From positions 3,436,676 through 3,500,675 of the forward strand of contig CM039126.1 in assembly GCA_022036555.1 (NCBI GenBank): a DNA stretch of 64,000 nucleotides, in the 5' to 3' direction. The position numbers and the translations under genes are program-made. Positions 1 to 10,399 of the stretch are shown here, one piece after another (within the stretch, counting starts at the first letter, position 1; each line of letters starts with the position of its first letter). The notes below the pieces were generated by a model, which saw only the letters and a program-made list of their open reading frames with translations, did no database searches and was not told the origin of the DNA. Origin of the DNA: Microstegium vimineum. Taxonomy: Eukaryota > Streptophyta > Magnoliopsida > Poales > Poaceae.

Positions 1-944
1 GTTCCATCCCTTGTATTCCTGACAAGAGCATGTGGCCCAAACCATCCAAGGACTTCTTCTTGTACCCTCCATTGCTCAAATCTACAGCAGGAGGAAGAAG
101 GAAGAATAGGATGAAGTCAAGTGCAGAAGGAGGCAGCAAGGGAAAGAAAAGCAAGCATGAGTGCCCCATTTGCGATCAATTAGGACATCACTGGTACACT
201 TGCAAAAATGGGAATCCTGATGATGTAGTTGCAATGTTAGCTGAAAGGTATGCTAATTGCTCACTCTTATTTCTTTTCCTTTTTAAATCAGATCTACAAT
301 GCTAATTGACTACTTGTAATTTTCAATGCAGGGGTCCATCAAAGAAGAACCAAAAGAAGACTTTGGCAGCTAATACAGAAACCTCCATTATGGTTGTTGT
401 ACCTCCTCTTGCCAACAAGATGGTGTACCCACCAAATGATGTTGTGGACAATGCCGCACTTAGGAAAAAGAAGAAAAAGTCTTCTTCTACTCAGAGCAAG
501 GGAACAACAAGTGGTAGTTCTGGATCCAAGAAAGGCAAGGCAGGTAGTTCTAGTTGTGGTAACATAGCAGCTACCTCAGGTCCAACCATTTTCAGTAACA
601 GGTATGCTAATTTGTGCTAGTTCTTATTTCAGTAACCATTGTCAGTAACATCAAGTTCTAATTTGCGCCTTCTTTTGACAAATAGGTCTGCAATTGGATC
701 CAATAATCCATATCCAGTTCCAATACAGGTTGTGCATTTGGCCTCTTTTCACCCTCAGGCAGAGCCACAGCAAGCTCCACAGCAAGATGAGGCAGAGCCA
801 CAACAAGATGGTGCAAAGGACGTCCAGGTGACACCTAGGAAGAAGATTGGAGTCAGGAAAAAGCTATCACCAGTGAAGGCCATACTCCCATCCAGCCCTG
901 CTTCAAACACTAGAAGCAAGAACAAGGTTCAGGTGGAGACTTAG
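1..944 (+). CDS. Mutator-like (MULE) transposase, C-terminal three exons (5' end outside window)
   Basis: The reading frame is open from the left edge, so the start lies outside the window. Three exons fit: 1-247, 332-601 and 686-944, with GT-AG introns 248-331 and 602-685. Phases join exactly, giving AERGPSKKNQKK across the first junction, and translation ends at TAG 942-944. The product has a W-P motif and then a CCHC knuckle (CPICDQLGHHWYTC; C-x2-C-x4-H-x4-C), followed by a basic Ser/Lys/Gln-rich tail. The knuckle followed by GNPDDVVAMLAERGP is typical of the C-terminus of grass MULE transposases, where it follows the DDE core and SWIM finger; those would lie to the left. The part seen has no stop or frameshift. 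The protein would bind element ends and catalyse transposition in the nucleus. The family call is firm; whether the element is active cannot be judged. Confidence 0.75.
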
Positions 945-1274
945 TTCTGTTGACTTAGTTCTTTTAGTGGTGAATCTAGATGCTTTTGTTGATGTTATTG
1001 CCAACTGATGGGCAGTACTCTAGATGCTTTTGTTGATGTCATTGCCAAGTGATGGACCAGTAATCTTGATGCTATGAATGATGTCTGTAGTTATGTGATG
1101 ACAAAACTATGTGTGATGTTAAACCTTGCCTGTTGCTTTGTGTTGCAAACAGTTATGTAACAAATGCTTAGGGCTGTTTTATGTCACTCCTTAATTCATC
1201 CATCCAAGCATACACCATTGATACATAATAGTTTTACATCAATTCTCTCTCTGTCTCTCACACACACAACCACT
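945..1274. repeat. 3' flank of MULE gene with a 44-bp tandem duplication
   Basis: No gene is seen between the MULE stop and the convergent GRF gene. Two near-identical 44-bp units lie at 975-1018 and 1019-1062, each starting TCTAGATGCTTTTGTTGATG, and a decayed third partial unit follows near 1063-1090. A CT/CA-rich simple stretch is at 1243-1270. This spacer probably holds the 3' ends of two convergent transcripts. Confidence 0.6.
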
Positions 1275-1746
1275 TATTTCTTGAAAATAGCATACAAAGC
1301 AAGAACTATGCAAACATAGACTATCTTTTCCAGCCACTTGAGCTGCTGCATAACACCATTGTCCACTTGTGCATTTCCAACATCTCTAGCAGCCTGTGCA
1401 CCTTCCTGGATGATTGCTAGATGAGTTGCAGTAGGGACTGCCTGTTAGTGGAGCAGGGACTGCTGTTGTGACCCCCATTTCATCCTCCCACTGCATGTAC
1501 TGGCAGCCTCCCACCTGAAAAAAAGACAAAAGAGTTAACTTAGACAAAAAACAACCAAAAAAAGGAAAAAAGATGAAAAGAAGAAACAATAACTACAAAA
1601 TATGGGCACTTGTGGAAGACACGGTTGTTGTTTTTGGTGGTCATCGAGGTGAACCGGTTGGCAAGAACATTGCAGTTGGGGCAAAACACCCGCCTTTACC
1701 CACGACGACGACCACCACCACCATAGCTGCTGCAACCTTCAGACAT
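1275..1746 (-). pseudogene. GRF-type zinc-finger small protein, broken; convergent partner of the MULE transposase
   Basis: Read on the minus strand from ATG at 1746, the frame gives MSEGCSSYGGGGRRRG, then an in-frame TAA (1696-1698), then a GRF zinc finger: CPNCNVLANRFTSM, a conserved KCPYF, and after an intron (about 1600-1513, acceptor TTTTTTTCAG) GGCQYMQWEDEM. After the finger the frame is lost near 1440-1450. In the next frame the expected C-terminus resumes (AAHL-like helix, then LKWLEKIVYVCIVLALYAIF and a TAA at 1275-1277), a helix plus membrane anchor as in many small grass GRF proteins. One nonsense codon and one frameshift make it a pseudogene. It faces the MULE transposase, as mudrB faces mudrA in MuDR, so it may be the element's second gene. 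The finger is clear; the transposon link is inference. Confidence 0.65.
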
Positions 1747-1843
1747 GATAGTGGCTATAGAGAAGAAGACAGTAGAGAAGAGAAGAGAAGGGAAGAGAAG
1801 GTGATAGATTCAGATGCACAAGTGTTGGTGGCACAAGGGTTGG

Positions 1844-1903
1844 TTATATATAGGAAAGGCAAGGGGCCTCATTTGGCGCCAACTCTGTTGGCTTTGGCGC
1901 CAA
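1844..1903 (-). promoter_or_regulatory. Putative GRF-gene promoter: TATA box and two E2F-like sites
   Basis: On the minus strand CCTATATATAA (1844-1853) lies about 98 bp upstream of the GRF ATG. Two identical palindromes TTTGGCGCCAA sit further upstream at 1872-1882 and 1893-1903, spaced 21 bp. TTTSSCGC is the established E2F binding consensus, and both copies match it on both strands. Function is inferred from position and consensus only. Confidence 0.5.
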
Positions 1904-1972
1904 CCAGCCAACCAACCCGCCAAAGCCCTGAAAATGGCATGAGGGGACAGACCAAACTCACTTGTGCATTCC

Positions 1973-3215
1973 TGAAATTGCAATCAAGCCTAAGTGGGTT
2001 TTGGTGACATGACAACGAATTAGAGAACTAATGAGACTTTATAAGTATGACAAGCAGGTTAAACTTAAGGAGGTTGATGAACAGGTTGGTGGACCCCTCC
2101 AATTACAAAAGTGCATGGCAACAAGCTCAAACGAGTTTAAATTCTTTTATACTTTAAATTTGAGTTAGGTATGCCGTACTATTAAGAGGGATTCAACACG
2201 CATGCCAAAAAGTGAACCAAATGCATCTATCATTGAACATCACACCTCCACATACATAGAAGGCAAATCAGTCAACTATATTGAAGATCATTCCTTGCTA
2301 GTTCTGCCAGGCCGGCAGTGCCGGGCTACAGGCCGGCACTACCGTGACTTGTTCAGCCCGTTGGCAGTGAGGGGTACTTAAACACCTCCTCATTTCCCCC
2401 CAACGGCTAGTTCTGCCACTCACTCATTCACACTTCGTAGAAACAGAAAGAGAAGCTCCTTTCTTGCTCCTACTTCTCTCTTGGTGCTCTCTCTCCTTCT
2501 CTCCCACTTTGATTCCAATCATTCTTGAGAGATTGAGCCTCCAAGCTTTGAGAAGAAGCTTCTCCCTTGGATCTTCAACTCCTACAAGCATTTGGTTCGC
2601 GTGGTGGCCGGCGGTTTGAGTTTGTTACTCTTGGAGCTTTGCTCCTAGCCGGCTAGGCATCACCCTTGAGCTTGCCAACTTGTGTGGCAGCCAAGGGAGG
2701 TTTGTAAAATCATCATATTGCTAATACATTGCCCCTCATCTCAAGAGTTCATTATCTTGACTTGAGACAGAGGAAAGAGCTAGCCTTGTGTGGAGCGCTT
2801 GAGCCTTGTGTGGCGCACCTCAACAACGTGGACGTAGGCAAGCCTTGGTGGTGAGCTAAACCACGGGATAAATCCTTGTGTCACCGTGTGCTTGTTACTT
2901 TACTTTGTTATATTGTGTGCAAGGTGATTTCTAGGGTTTGGACCCGATCTACTCCAAGGGTGTGTTGCTACCACTTTCAAGTGGTGCTAGAGGTTTCCTA
3001 CACCTCTAGGAAGGTTTTGATTCAGCCACAATTCACATTCAATCTTTACTTTTTAAATTGTGTTGAAAACTGTTTAGGTGACCAGCACTGCTGCTCTCAG
3101 CCCAGCAGTGCCGGCCCTGAGCCCGGCAGTGCCGGCCTGTGACTGACAGCTAGTGTCAAGTTGATTTTTAAACAGGCCTAGTCATCGCCCCCTCTAGGCC
3201 AATCAGGTCCTTACA
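1973..3215 (+). repeat. 5' LTR of the SIRE-type Copia element
   Basis: It starts TGAAATTGCAATCAAGCC and ends CCTTACA, 1243 bp. It is closely similar over its full length to the 3' LTR. The main differences are indels in blocks of a palindromic CCGGCAGTGCCGG unit, of which this copy has fewer. GTACTTAAAC at about 2368 is a possible TATA-like element. The many small ORFs inside the LTR have no recognisable product. Confidence 0.92.
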
Positions 3216-3217
3216 AG

Positions 3218-3229
3218 TGGTATCAGAGC
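3218..3229 (+). other. Primer binding site (initiator tRNA-Met)
   Basis: TGGTATCAGAGC lies two bases after the 5' LTR. It is complementary to the 3' end of plant initiator tRNA-Met, the usual primer for Copia reverse transcription. Confidence 0.92.
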
Positions 3230-3265
3230 AAGGTTACCTCTAGAAGCACTTAACCGTGTGAGGTA

Positions 3266-5842
3266 ATGGCCGAAGAGGATAAGGACGTGATGGTTGATCC
3301 CAAGGAGGTGGATTTGCATGAGACCTCAAGTAGAGATGAAAGTGCCAACACGAACAAGTACCAGACCACTGCTGGTATATCCGCTAGAGAAATAGCAAGA
3401 AGAAAAGAAGCTAGAAGATTAAGAAGGGAATGCAAGAAATTGCAAAAAGAAGAAAAAGCAATCAATGAAGCCAAAAGCTTGAAGCTTGCCGAGAAGCTTC
3501 ATAGAAGAGAAGTAAGAGCTCTCAAGAAAGAGCTCAAGGCCAAGGAGGAGGAGCTCAAGAAAAGCAAAGAGCAAGCTTCTCATGTGGAGGTTGATTCAAG
3601 TAGCTCCGACGGTGATGACGATGCATCATATCAAGCCTCCAAGGCCATGAAGAAGGATGAGAAGAAGAAGAACAAGGATGATGGCAGCAAGAAATACTCC
3701 GCCATATCCTTTGATTATTCATCCATTTCTAAGCATGATCATAAACCATTATTCCATGTTCCCGCGGGCAAATTGCCTCACTTTGATGGGACTAACTTTG
3801 CCAAGTGGAAACACTTGATGAAAGCCTATCTTGTAGGTCTTCACCCTGGTGCTTGGGAGATTGTGCACAAAGGATGTGATTCTCCGGTTGATCCCACAAG
3901 TCCCACCACCACCGAGCTCCGTTGCATACAACTCAATGCACAAGCAACTAGCATGTTGCTAAGTGCATTGGATGGCGATGAGTACAACAAGGTCATGAGA
4001 TTGGAGGTTGCAAAGGAAATTTGGGATACTTTGCATCTTGCACATGAGGGTGTGAGCAAAGTAAGGCAATCCAAGATCGACCTATTGATGGCCAAGCTTA
4101 ACCGGTTCGTGATCAATGAAGGTGAAGGGCCACAAGAGATGTTCGATAGATTGATGACCATGGTTGGAAAGATTAGAGGCCTTGGTGGTGAAGAGGTCAA
4201 TGGTCACAAGGTTGTCAAGATTATGCTTGAAGCCTACTCCCCAAGGAATGAGACCGTTGTGACATTGATAAGAGACAAGAAGAGATTTGAGTACTTCACA
4301 CCAAGTGATGTGCTTGGAAGGATCATCACTTTTGATATACAAAGAGAAGAAGCACAAGAGAGAAAGAAGCTTGGAGAGATGCAAGCAAGGTTGGAGGGCA
4401 TGAAGATCAAGGATGTGGCTCTCAAGGCAAACAAGAGCACAAGGGAATCAACCCCTAGCTGTTCCAAAAACAGCAAGCATTTCTCCTCAAGCAAAGCTCG
4501 AGAAACCAAGGCCATCAAGCATCAACCCGAAGCTCCAACATCAAGTGATGGTGAAAGTGAAGGTGAACAAGAGGAGAACATAGATGACATGGCTCTATTC
4601 ATAAGAAGATTCAACAAGGGCCTAAAGAAGAATGGGTACAAGCTCATGAAGAGGAAGTTCCCAATCAAGAAATCAAGAACTTGCTTTAGGTGTGGTAGCA
4701 CCGAACACTTCATTGCCGATTGTCCAAATAAAGAGAAAGACAACAAATTTGGCAAAGGCAAGAGAGAAGACAAGGGTGACTACAAGAAAGGGAAGAAATA
4801 TATGGGTGAAGCTCACATTGGACATGGTTGGGATGAATCAACCGATAGTGAAGATGAAGAGATGACCACCATTGCTATTCATAAGCCATCCACTTCAACA
4901 AGGCTCTTCAACAACATGTCCGATGATGATGAAAGCTTCCCTCACACTTGTATTATGGCAAAGGGTGAGAAGGTAAAATCAAAACCCAAAGCCATAACTC
5001 ATCTCCCCAAAGACATCTCTAGTAGTGATTCTAGTGATTACTCTAGTGATGATGAATCTAGTGATGAAGAGATAAATGAAATAACTAAGAAAATGGATCC
5101 TAAGACAAAGATATTCATTGCTAACATATTGGATGAATTAGAGGCAACAAAGGTCGAGCTAGCATCTAGAGAGAAAACTCTTATTAAACCAGAGGATCTT
5201 TACATTGCTAGTGAGGAAGCCCTTGAATTAGAAAGGAGTGAGGTGAGCTCTTTGACCAAAGCTTTGGCCAAGGAAAGAAAAGCTCATGCCCTCACTAAGA
5301 AGGAGTGTGGTGACCTCAAGCAAAAGTATTGTGGCTTAGTTGAAAAGCATCAAGAGCTTGAGGCACAATACTCTCTTCTTTGGGAGGGCAACTCACATCT
5401 TCCTAAATCAAATGATGCCTCTTCTCCATCCACTAGTCAAGGTTGTGAAAAATGCTATAACATTGATATGAATGCTTATTCCACTAACCTTGCCAACATG
5501 GAGGCTATGAAGAAAGAAATAGCAAGGCTCAACAATGTCATCTCAGTTTCAAAGAAGAATGACAAAGACAAAGTTGAGCCAAAGAAGATCCAATACAAGA
5601 ATGGGAGGCATCCATCAATCAAAGATGGGCTTGGTCACACTCAAGGAGGCAAAACCAATGGTAGAAAAATGGTCAAAGGCATTGAGTGTGTCAAGTTTGA
5701 GAAGAAGGGAAACATTGGTGCAGATAAGCCTGCACAGACAGCAGCTCTGCTGGACCACAGGCCGGCAGTGCCGGACCTGAGGCCGGCAGTGCCACGCCCC
5801 AAGAAAGGGAAGGCTACCAATGCTTCACCTGATCAAACTTAG
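3266..5842 (+). CDS. gag: Copia Gag polyprotein (858 aa), ending at an in-frame TAG
   Basis: The ATG at 3266 is the first after the primer site. Residues 60-110 are a highly charged coiled coil. Residues 160-400 are the Copia capsid region (FDGTNFAKWKHLM motif). A CCHC zinc knuckle, CFRCGSTEHFIADC, is at about residues 473-486, and a second long coiled coil follows at 620-720. Gag packages element RNA into particles in the cytoplasm. The tail contains the palindromic GC unit in translated form (RPAVPDLRPAVP). The frame stops at TAG 5840-5842, yet pol resumes in the same frame at about 5864. The stop may be a nonsense mutation or a readthrough site. At 858 aa it is long for a Copia Gag but normal for SIRE elements that carry a gag-protease spacer. 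Confidence 0.88.
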   Translation: MAEEDKDVMVDPKEVDLHETSSRDESANTNKYQTTAGISAREIARRKEARRLRRECKKLQKEEKAINEAKSLKLAEKLHRREVRALKKELKAKEEELKKSKEQASHVEVDSSSSDGDDDASYQASKAMKKDEKKKNKDDGSKKYSAISFDYSSISKHDHKPLFHVPAGKLPHFDGTNFAKWKHLMKAYLVGLHPGAWEIVHKGCDSPVDPTSPTTTELRCIQLNAQATSMLLSALDGDEYNKVMRLEVAKEIWDTLHLAHEGVSKVRQSKIDLLMAKLNRFVINEGEGPQEMFDRLMTMVGKIRGLGGEEVNGHKVVKIMLEAYSPRNETVVTLIRDKKRFEYFTPSDVLGRIITFDIQREEAQERKKLGEMQARLEGMKIKDVALKANKSTRESTPSCSKNSKHFSSSKARETKAIKHQPEAPTSSDGESEGEQEENIDDMALFIRRFNKGLKKNGYKLMKRKFPIKKSRTCFRCGSTEHFIADCPNKEKDNKFGKGKREDKGDYKKGKKYMGEAHIGHGWDESTDSEDEEMTTIAIHKPSTSTRLFNNMSDDDESFPHTCIMAKGEKVKSKPKAITHLPKDISSSDSSDYSSDDESSDEEINEITKKMDPKTKIFIANILDELEATKVELASREKTLIKPEDLYIASEEALELERSEVSSLTKALAKERKAHALTKKECGDLKQKYCGLVEKHQELEAQYSLLWEGNSHLPKSNDASSPSTSQGCEKCYNIDMNAYSTNLANMEAMKKEIARLNNVISVSKKNDKDKVEPKKIQYKNGRHPSIKDGLGHTQGGKTNGRKMVKGIECVKFEKKGNIGADKPAQTAALLDHRPAVPDLRPAVPRPKKGKATNASPDQT

Positions 5843-8800
5843 ACCAAAGTCCATGCCAAGAGGATGCCCCAGCAAAAGCAGGTTTCTCATAAACCCAAGG
5901 ACTCAATCTGGGTGGCCAAAAATAAGTTTGCATATCAACCCAAGACAAGGTCACCTCAAGAAAGTTTGTCCTCTTGCTACGTGTTGAAATGCAATGACCG
6001 TGGTAAAGTCATTGCAGAGTTTGTGGGTGATGAGAAACATGATAAGAGAAGCATTAATATTTGGGTTCCAAAGATTGTTGTGACTAACATGCAAGGCCCC
6101 AAGATTGATTAAGGACCTAAATCTAGGAACTAATTTGTTTTGTAGGCTTACTCCTCCGGTGGATCAAGTTGGGTGCTTGATAGCGGATCTACAAATCATA
6201 TGACCGGAGAAAGGAGTATGTTCTCATCATATTCCCCAACTTCAAATGCAAGTGAGAATATCATCTTTGGTGACAACTCCAAAGGGGAAGTGATTGGATT
6301 AGGTAAAGTTGCTATTACTCTTGAACATTCCATCTCAAATGTATAACATGTGAATTCATTGAGTTACAATTTGTTGTCCGTTTCTCAATTATGTGAGATG
6401 GGCTTCAATTGTCTCTTTACGGATAAGGGTGTGGACGTCTTTAAGAGGGAGGATTCCTCTATTGTCTTTACGGGTCGTTTGAAGGGCAAACTTTACCTAG
6501 TTGATTTCAACAAAAGTAAGGCTAAGCTTGAGACTTTTTTAGTGGCAAAATCTAGCATGAGTTGGCTATGGCATCGTCGACTAGCTCATGTTGGGATGAG
6601 GAACTTGGCCAAACTCCTAAAAGATGAACATATTCTTGGACTAACCAATGTTCATTTTGAGAATGATAGAATTTGTAGCGCTTGCCAAGCCGGAAAGCAA
6701 GTAGGTGCACCTCACCCACCAAAGAGCATTGTCTCCACCAAGCAACCATTGGAGCTAATTCACATGGATCTCTTTGGACCGGTGGCCTACATAAGCATTG
6801 GCGGTAACAAACATGGTTTAGTTATTGTTGATGACTTTACTCTTTCACTTGGGTGTTTTTCATGTATGATAAGACACAAGTGCAAGATAAGGTGAAAACC
6901 TTCATTAGAAGAGCACAAAGAGAATTCGGTTTCCAAATCAAGAAAGTTCGTAGTGACAATGGAACCGAATTTAAGAACACTCAAGTGGAGGAGTTTTTTT
7001 ATGATGAAGGCATCAAGCACGAGTTTTCAGTTCCATACACTCCTCAACAAAATGGTGTTAGTAGAGAGGAAGAACCGGACACTCATTGACATGGCAAGGA
7101 CAATGCTAGATGAGTACAAGACTTCGGATATCTTTTGGGCCGAAGCCGTCAACACCGCTTGCCATGCCATCAACCGGCTCTATCTACACAAAATCTTGAA
7201 GAAGACTTCGTATGAACTCCTAATCGGTAACAAACCAAAGGTGTCTTACTTTAGAGTTTTTGGGTGCAAGTGTTTCATACTTAATAAGAAACCCAAAACC
7301 TCTAAGTTTGCACCTAAAGTTGATGAAGGTTTTCTTCTTGGCTATGGATCAAATGAGCATGCCTATTGTGTATTCAACAAAACCTTAGGGAAAATTGAAA
7401 TCACGATAGACGTGACATTTGATGAATCATAATGGCTCTCAAGTAGAGCAAATTGATTAAGTTATTGTAGGAAATAAGGAACCACCATGTGAAGCAATTA
7501 AGAATATGGCTATTGGTGACATTAGGCCACAAGAAGTTCAGGCCATAGATGTGGAACCTTAAGGAGAAGAAGCTACTGCCCCAAGACGTGATGAAGAAGG
7601 GCCTACAGTGCTCTTTGGCCAGGGCTCTGACCTTGAGGCCGGCACTGCCGGGCCAGAGGCCGGCACTGCCGGACCAGGCAGACAGGCAGCAGCTAACCCC
7701 TCTCCTGCCACTACAAGGAACCTACAACCAATATTTGAAGAGCATGCGTATGATGACCAAGCTAGCCAACAAGAAGTTACAGAACATTCAAGATTAAGGC
7801 AAACAATTCAAAAGGATCATCCCGTCGACAATATACTTGGGAGTCTCCGAAGGGGGGTAACTACTCGTTCACATTTGGCAAATTTTTGTCAATTTTACTC
7901 TTTTGTCTCCTCTTTGGAACCCCTCAAGGTTGAGCAAGCTCTTGATGATCCGGATTGGGTGATGACTATGCAAGAAGAGTTAAATATCTTTGAAAGGAAC
8001 AAGGTTTGGTCACTTGTGGAAAGACCAAATACCAATCTGATTGGAACCAAATGGGTCTTCCGCAACAAGCAAGATGAGCAAGGCGTGGTGACAAGGAACA
8101 AGGCAAGATTGGTGGCTCAAGGTTTCACTCAAGTGGAGGGCCTAGACTTTGAAGAGACATATGCACCGGTAGCTAGGCTTGAAGCAATTCGAATGCTTTT
8201 GGCCTATGCTGCCCATCATGACTTCAAGCTTCAACAAATGGATGTCAAGAGTGCATTTCTCAACGGCCCTATCCAAGAGTTGGTGTATGTTGAGCAGCCA
8301 CCGGGTTTTGAAGATCCAAAGTTCCCTCATCATGTCTTCAAGCTCCATAAGGCGCTCTATGGGCTTAAGCAAGCACCAAGAGCATGGTATGAATGCCTTA
8401 AGGAATTCTTGATCAAACAAGGCTTTGAAATAGGCAAAGCAGATCCTACTCTCTTCACTCATAAAGTCAATAATAATATCTTTGCGTGCCAAATATATGT
8501 CGATGACATAATATTTGGTAGTACTAACCAATCCTATTGTGATGAGTTTAGTAGGATCATGACTAAAAGATTTGAGATGTCTATGATGGGTGAGCTAAAG
8601 TTCTTCCTCGGTTTTCAAATCAAGCAACTCAAGGAAGGGACTTTCTTATGCCAAACCAAGTACACCCATGATATGTTGAGAAAGTTTGACATGGAAAATG
8701 CTAAACCAATCAAGACTCCCATGCCAACTAATGGACATCTTGATCTTGATGAAGGAGGGAAATCTGTGGACATTAAGGTATATCGTTCCATGATCGGCTC

Positions 8801-9449
8801 TCTCCTTTACTTATGTGCATCTAGGCCGGACATAATGCTTAGTGTGTGCATGTGTGCTAGATTTCAAGCTAACCCGAAAGAGTGTCACTTAGTGGCCGTT
8901 AAGAGAATCTTGAGATATCTAGTTTTCACTCCTAATCTTGGCTTATGGTATCCTAAGGGCTCTAAGTTCGATCTACTTGGGTATTCGGATTCCGATTACG
9001 CCGGTTGCAAGGTAGACCGAAAAAGCTCTTCGGGGACGTGTCAATTCCTTGGACGGTCCCTAGTGTCTTGGAGTTCTAAAAAGCAAAATTGTGTAGCCCT
9101 TTCCACCGCCGAGGCCGAGTATGTTGCAGCCGGTGCTTGTTGTGCTCAACTACTTTGGATGAGGCAAACCTTAAAAGATTTCGGATGTCAATTCACCAAG
9201 GTGCCTCTCTTGTGTGATAACGAGAGTGCCATCAAACTTGCAAACAACCCGGTTAGTCACTCTAGAACCAAACACATAGACATTCGTCATCACTTCTTGA
9301 GAGACCACGAATTAAAAGGAGATATCACAATTCGCCATGTGAGCACCGAAAAGCAACTAGCTGATATCTTCATTAAGCCTCTAGATGAGACAAGATTTTG
9401 TGCTTTGCGTAGTGAGTTGAATATACTTGACTCTCGTAACATGGTTTGA
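5843..9449 (+). pseudogene. pol: Copia pol: protease, integrase, reverse transcriptase, RNase H (disrupted)
   Basis: The aspartic protease (WVLDSGSTNHMTG) is at about 6170. The GAG-pre-integrase HHCC region is at 6550-6700, and the integrase core runs from HMDLFGPV to the YTPQQNGV region (about 6760-7060). RT carries YVDDIIFGS (about 8500) and RNase H ends near 9400. Lesions: stops at 6110, 6131, 6143 and 6341; a frameshift near 6843 just before the integrase WVFF region, largely restored by another near 7060; a shift near 7432 with stops at about 7468 and 7559. From 7608 to 9449 the frame is clean and holds complete RT and RNase H. The linker before RT (7639-7672) contains two palindromic GC units, translated as repeated EAGTAGP. 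Confidence 0.9.
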
Positions 9450-9617
9450 ATTATAGCACACATTTGTTTGTCCATCTAGCGACTTAGGCAAAACTTTGAA
9501 AGCTTCAATTATGTGTTTCAAAACCAATTTCGAAAGAAACTTGAATGTGTTGGTCATTGTATGATTGATGATTTGTTTACTGACCAGCACATGCCAAGGG
9601 GTATGTGTCCAAAATTG

Positions 9618-10399
9618 CATAAATATAGAGTATAACAGTGGCATAGTGCCTCACTGCCTGGCCAGGCCAGCAGTGCCGGCCCTAGGCCAACAGTGCCGGG
9701 GTGTCCGGCAGTGCCGGGCTAAGGCCGGCAGTGTCGGGACTTAAAGGACCCGAGCCTGTCGGGCCCATGTCCTAGCCCTCGGGTTTTGCTTTATCTTCTC
9801 ACCCCAACCCGAGGGAACTCCATCCCAGGTCATACCCTTCCAACAGAACACCTTTTTCCTCTCTTCTCTCAACCCTAAGGAGACCTAGGGAGCCCGGAGT
9901 TCCCTCTCTTCCCCCGGCAGTGCTGCCCCTTTGGAGGTGCTGCCATTCGAGGAGGTGTGGAGGATTTTCCTCCCTGCGTCAAGCTTCATTCAAGCCCGAC
10001 CTTCTTCATATCCTTTCCTCTATTTCAAAGGTAATAATATGAAACCCTAGGTTGGTTCGATCTATGCAATGCACGGTGTTTGAGATGAGTTTTAGGTTGT
10101 TAGTAGTTTGCACTATATATGGTGATGTACCTCCAGTAGTTAGATTTGATCAAAACCTAGTTTCAATGGAGGATTGATGGAGCATGCCATGGTGTTGTCT
10201 GCACCAGGCCGGCAGTGCCAGGCCAGAGGCCGGCAGTGCCGAGCCAGAGGCCAGCAGTGTCGGGCCCCTGGTGACAACACCTGTGCAGTTGCTCCTACAA
10301 TCGTCTATTGACCCTAGATTTTGGTTCAATCTCTCCACTAGAGTTTCTTGTCACTGCCTAAGTGCAACAACTTAACCTTTTATCCTTTTAAATGCATAG
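9618..10399 (+). promoter_or_regulatory. Putative internal promoter and leader intron for the third Copia ORF
   Basis: About 170 bp after pol there is a TATA-like CATAAATATAG (9618-9628). It is followed by four palindromic GC units (9667-9736) and then a pyrimidine-rich stretch resembling a plant 5' leader (9790-10030). TTTCAAAG|GTAATAAT at 10030/10031 is a good donor. A pyrimidine-rich tract and ATGCATAG|ATGG at 10399/10400 give an acceptor exactly before the third ORF's ATG. Together these suggest a separately transcribed message with a 369-bp leader intron. An alternative is splicing from the genomic RNA to this acceptor. No transcript evidence is available. Confidence 0.4.

Noticed and set aside
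1573..2007. 144-aa plus ORF rich in Thr and Glu/Arg
   Set aside because: It is the complement of the GRF zinc-finger gene and its promoter; the minus-strand reading has the conserved cysteines.
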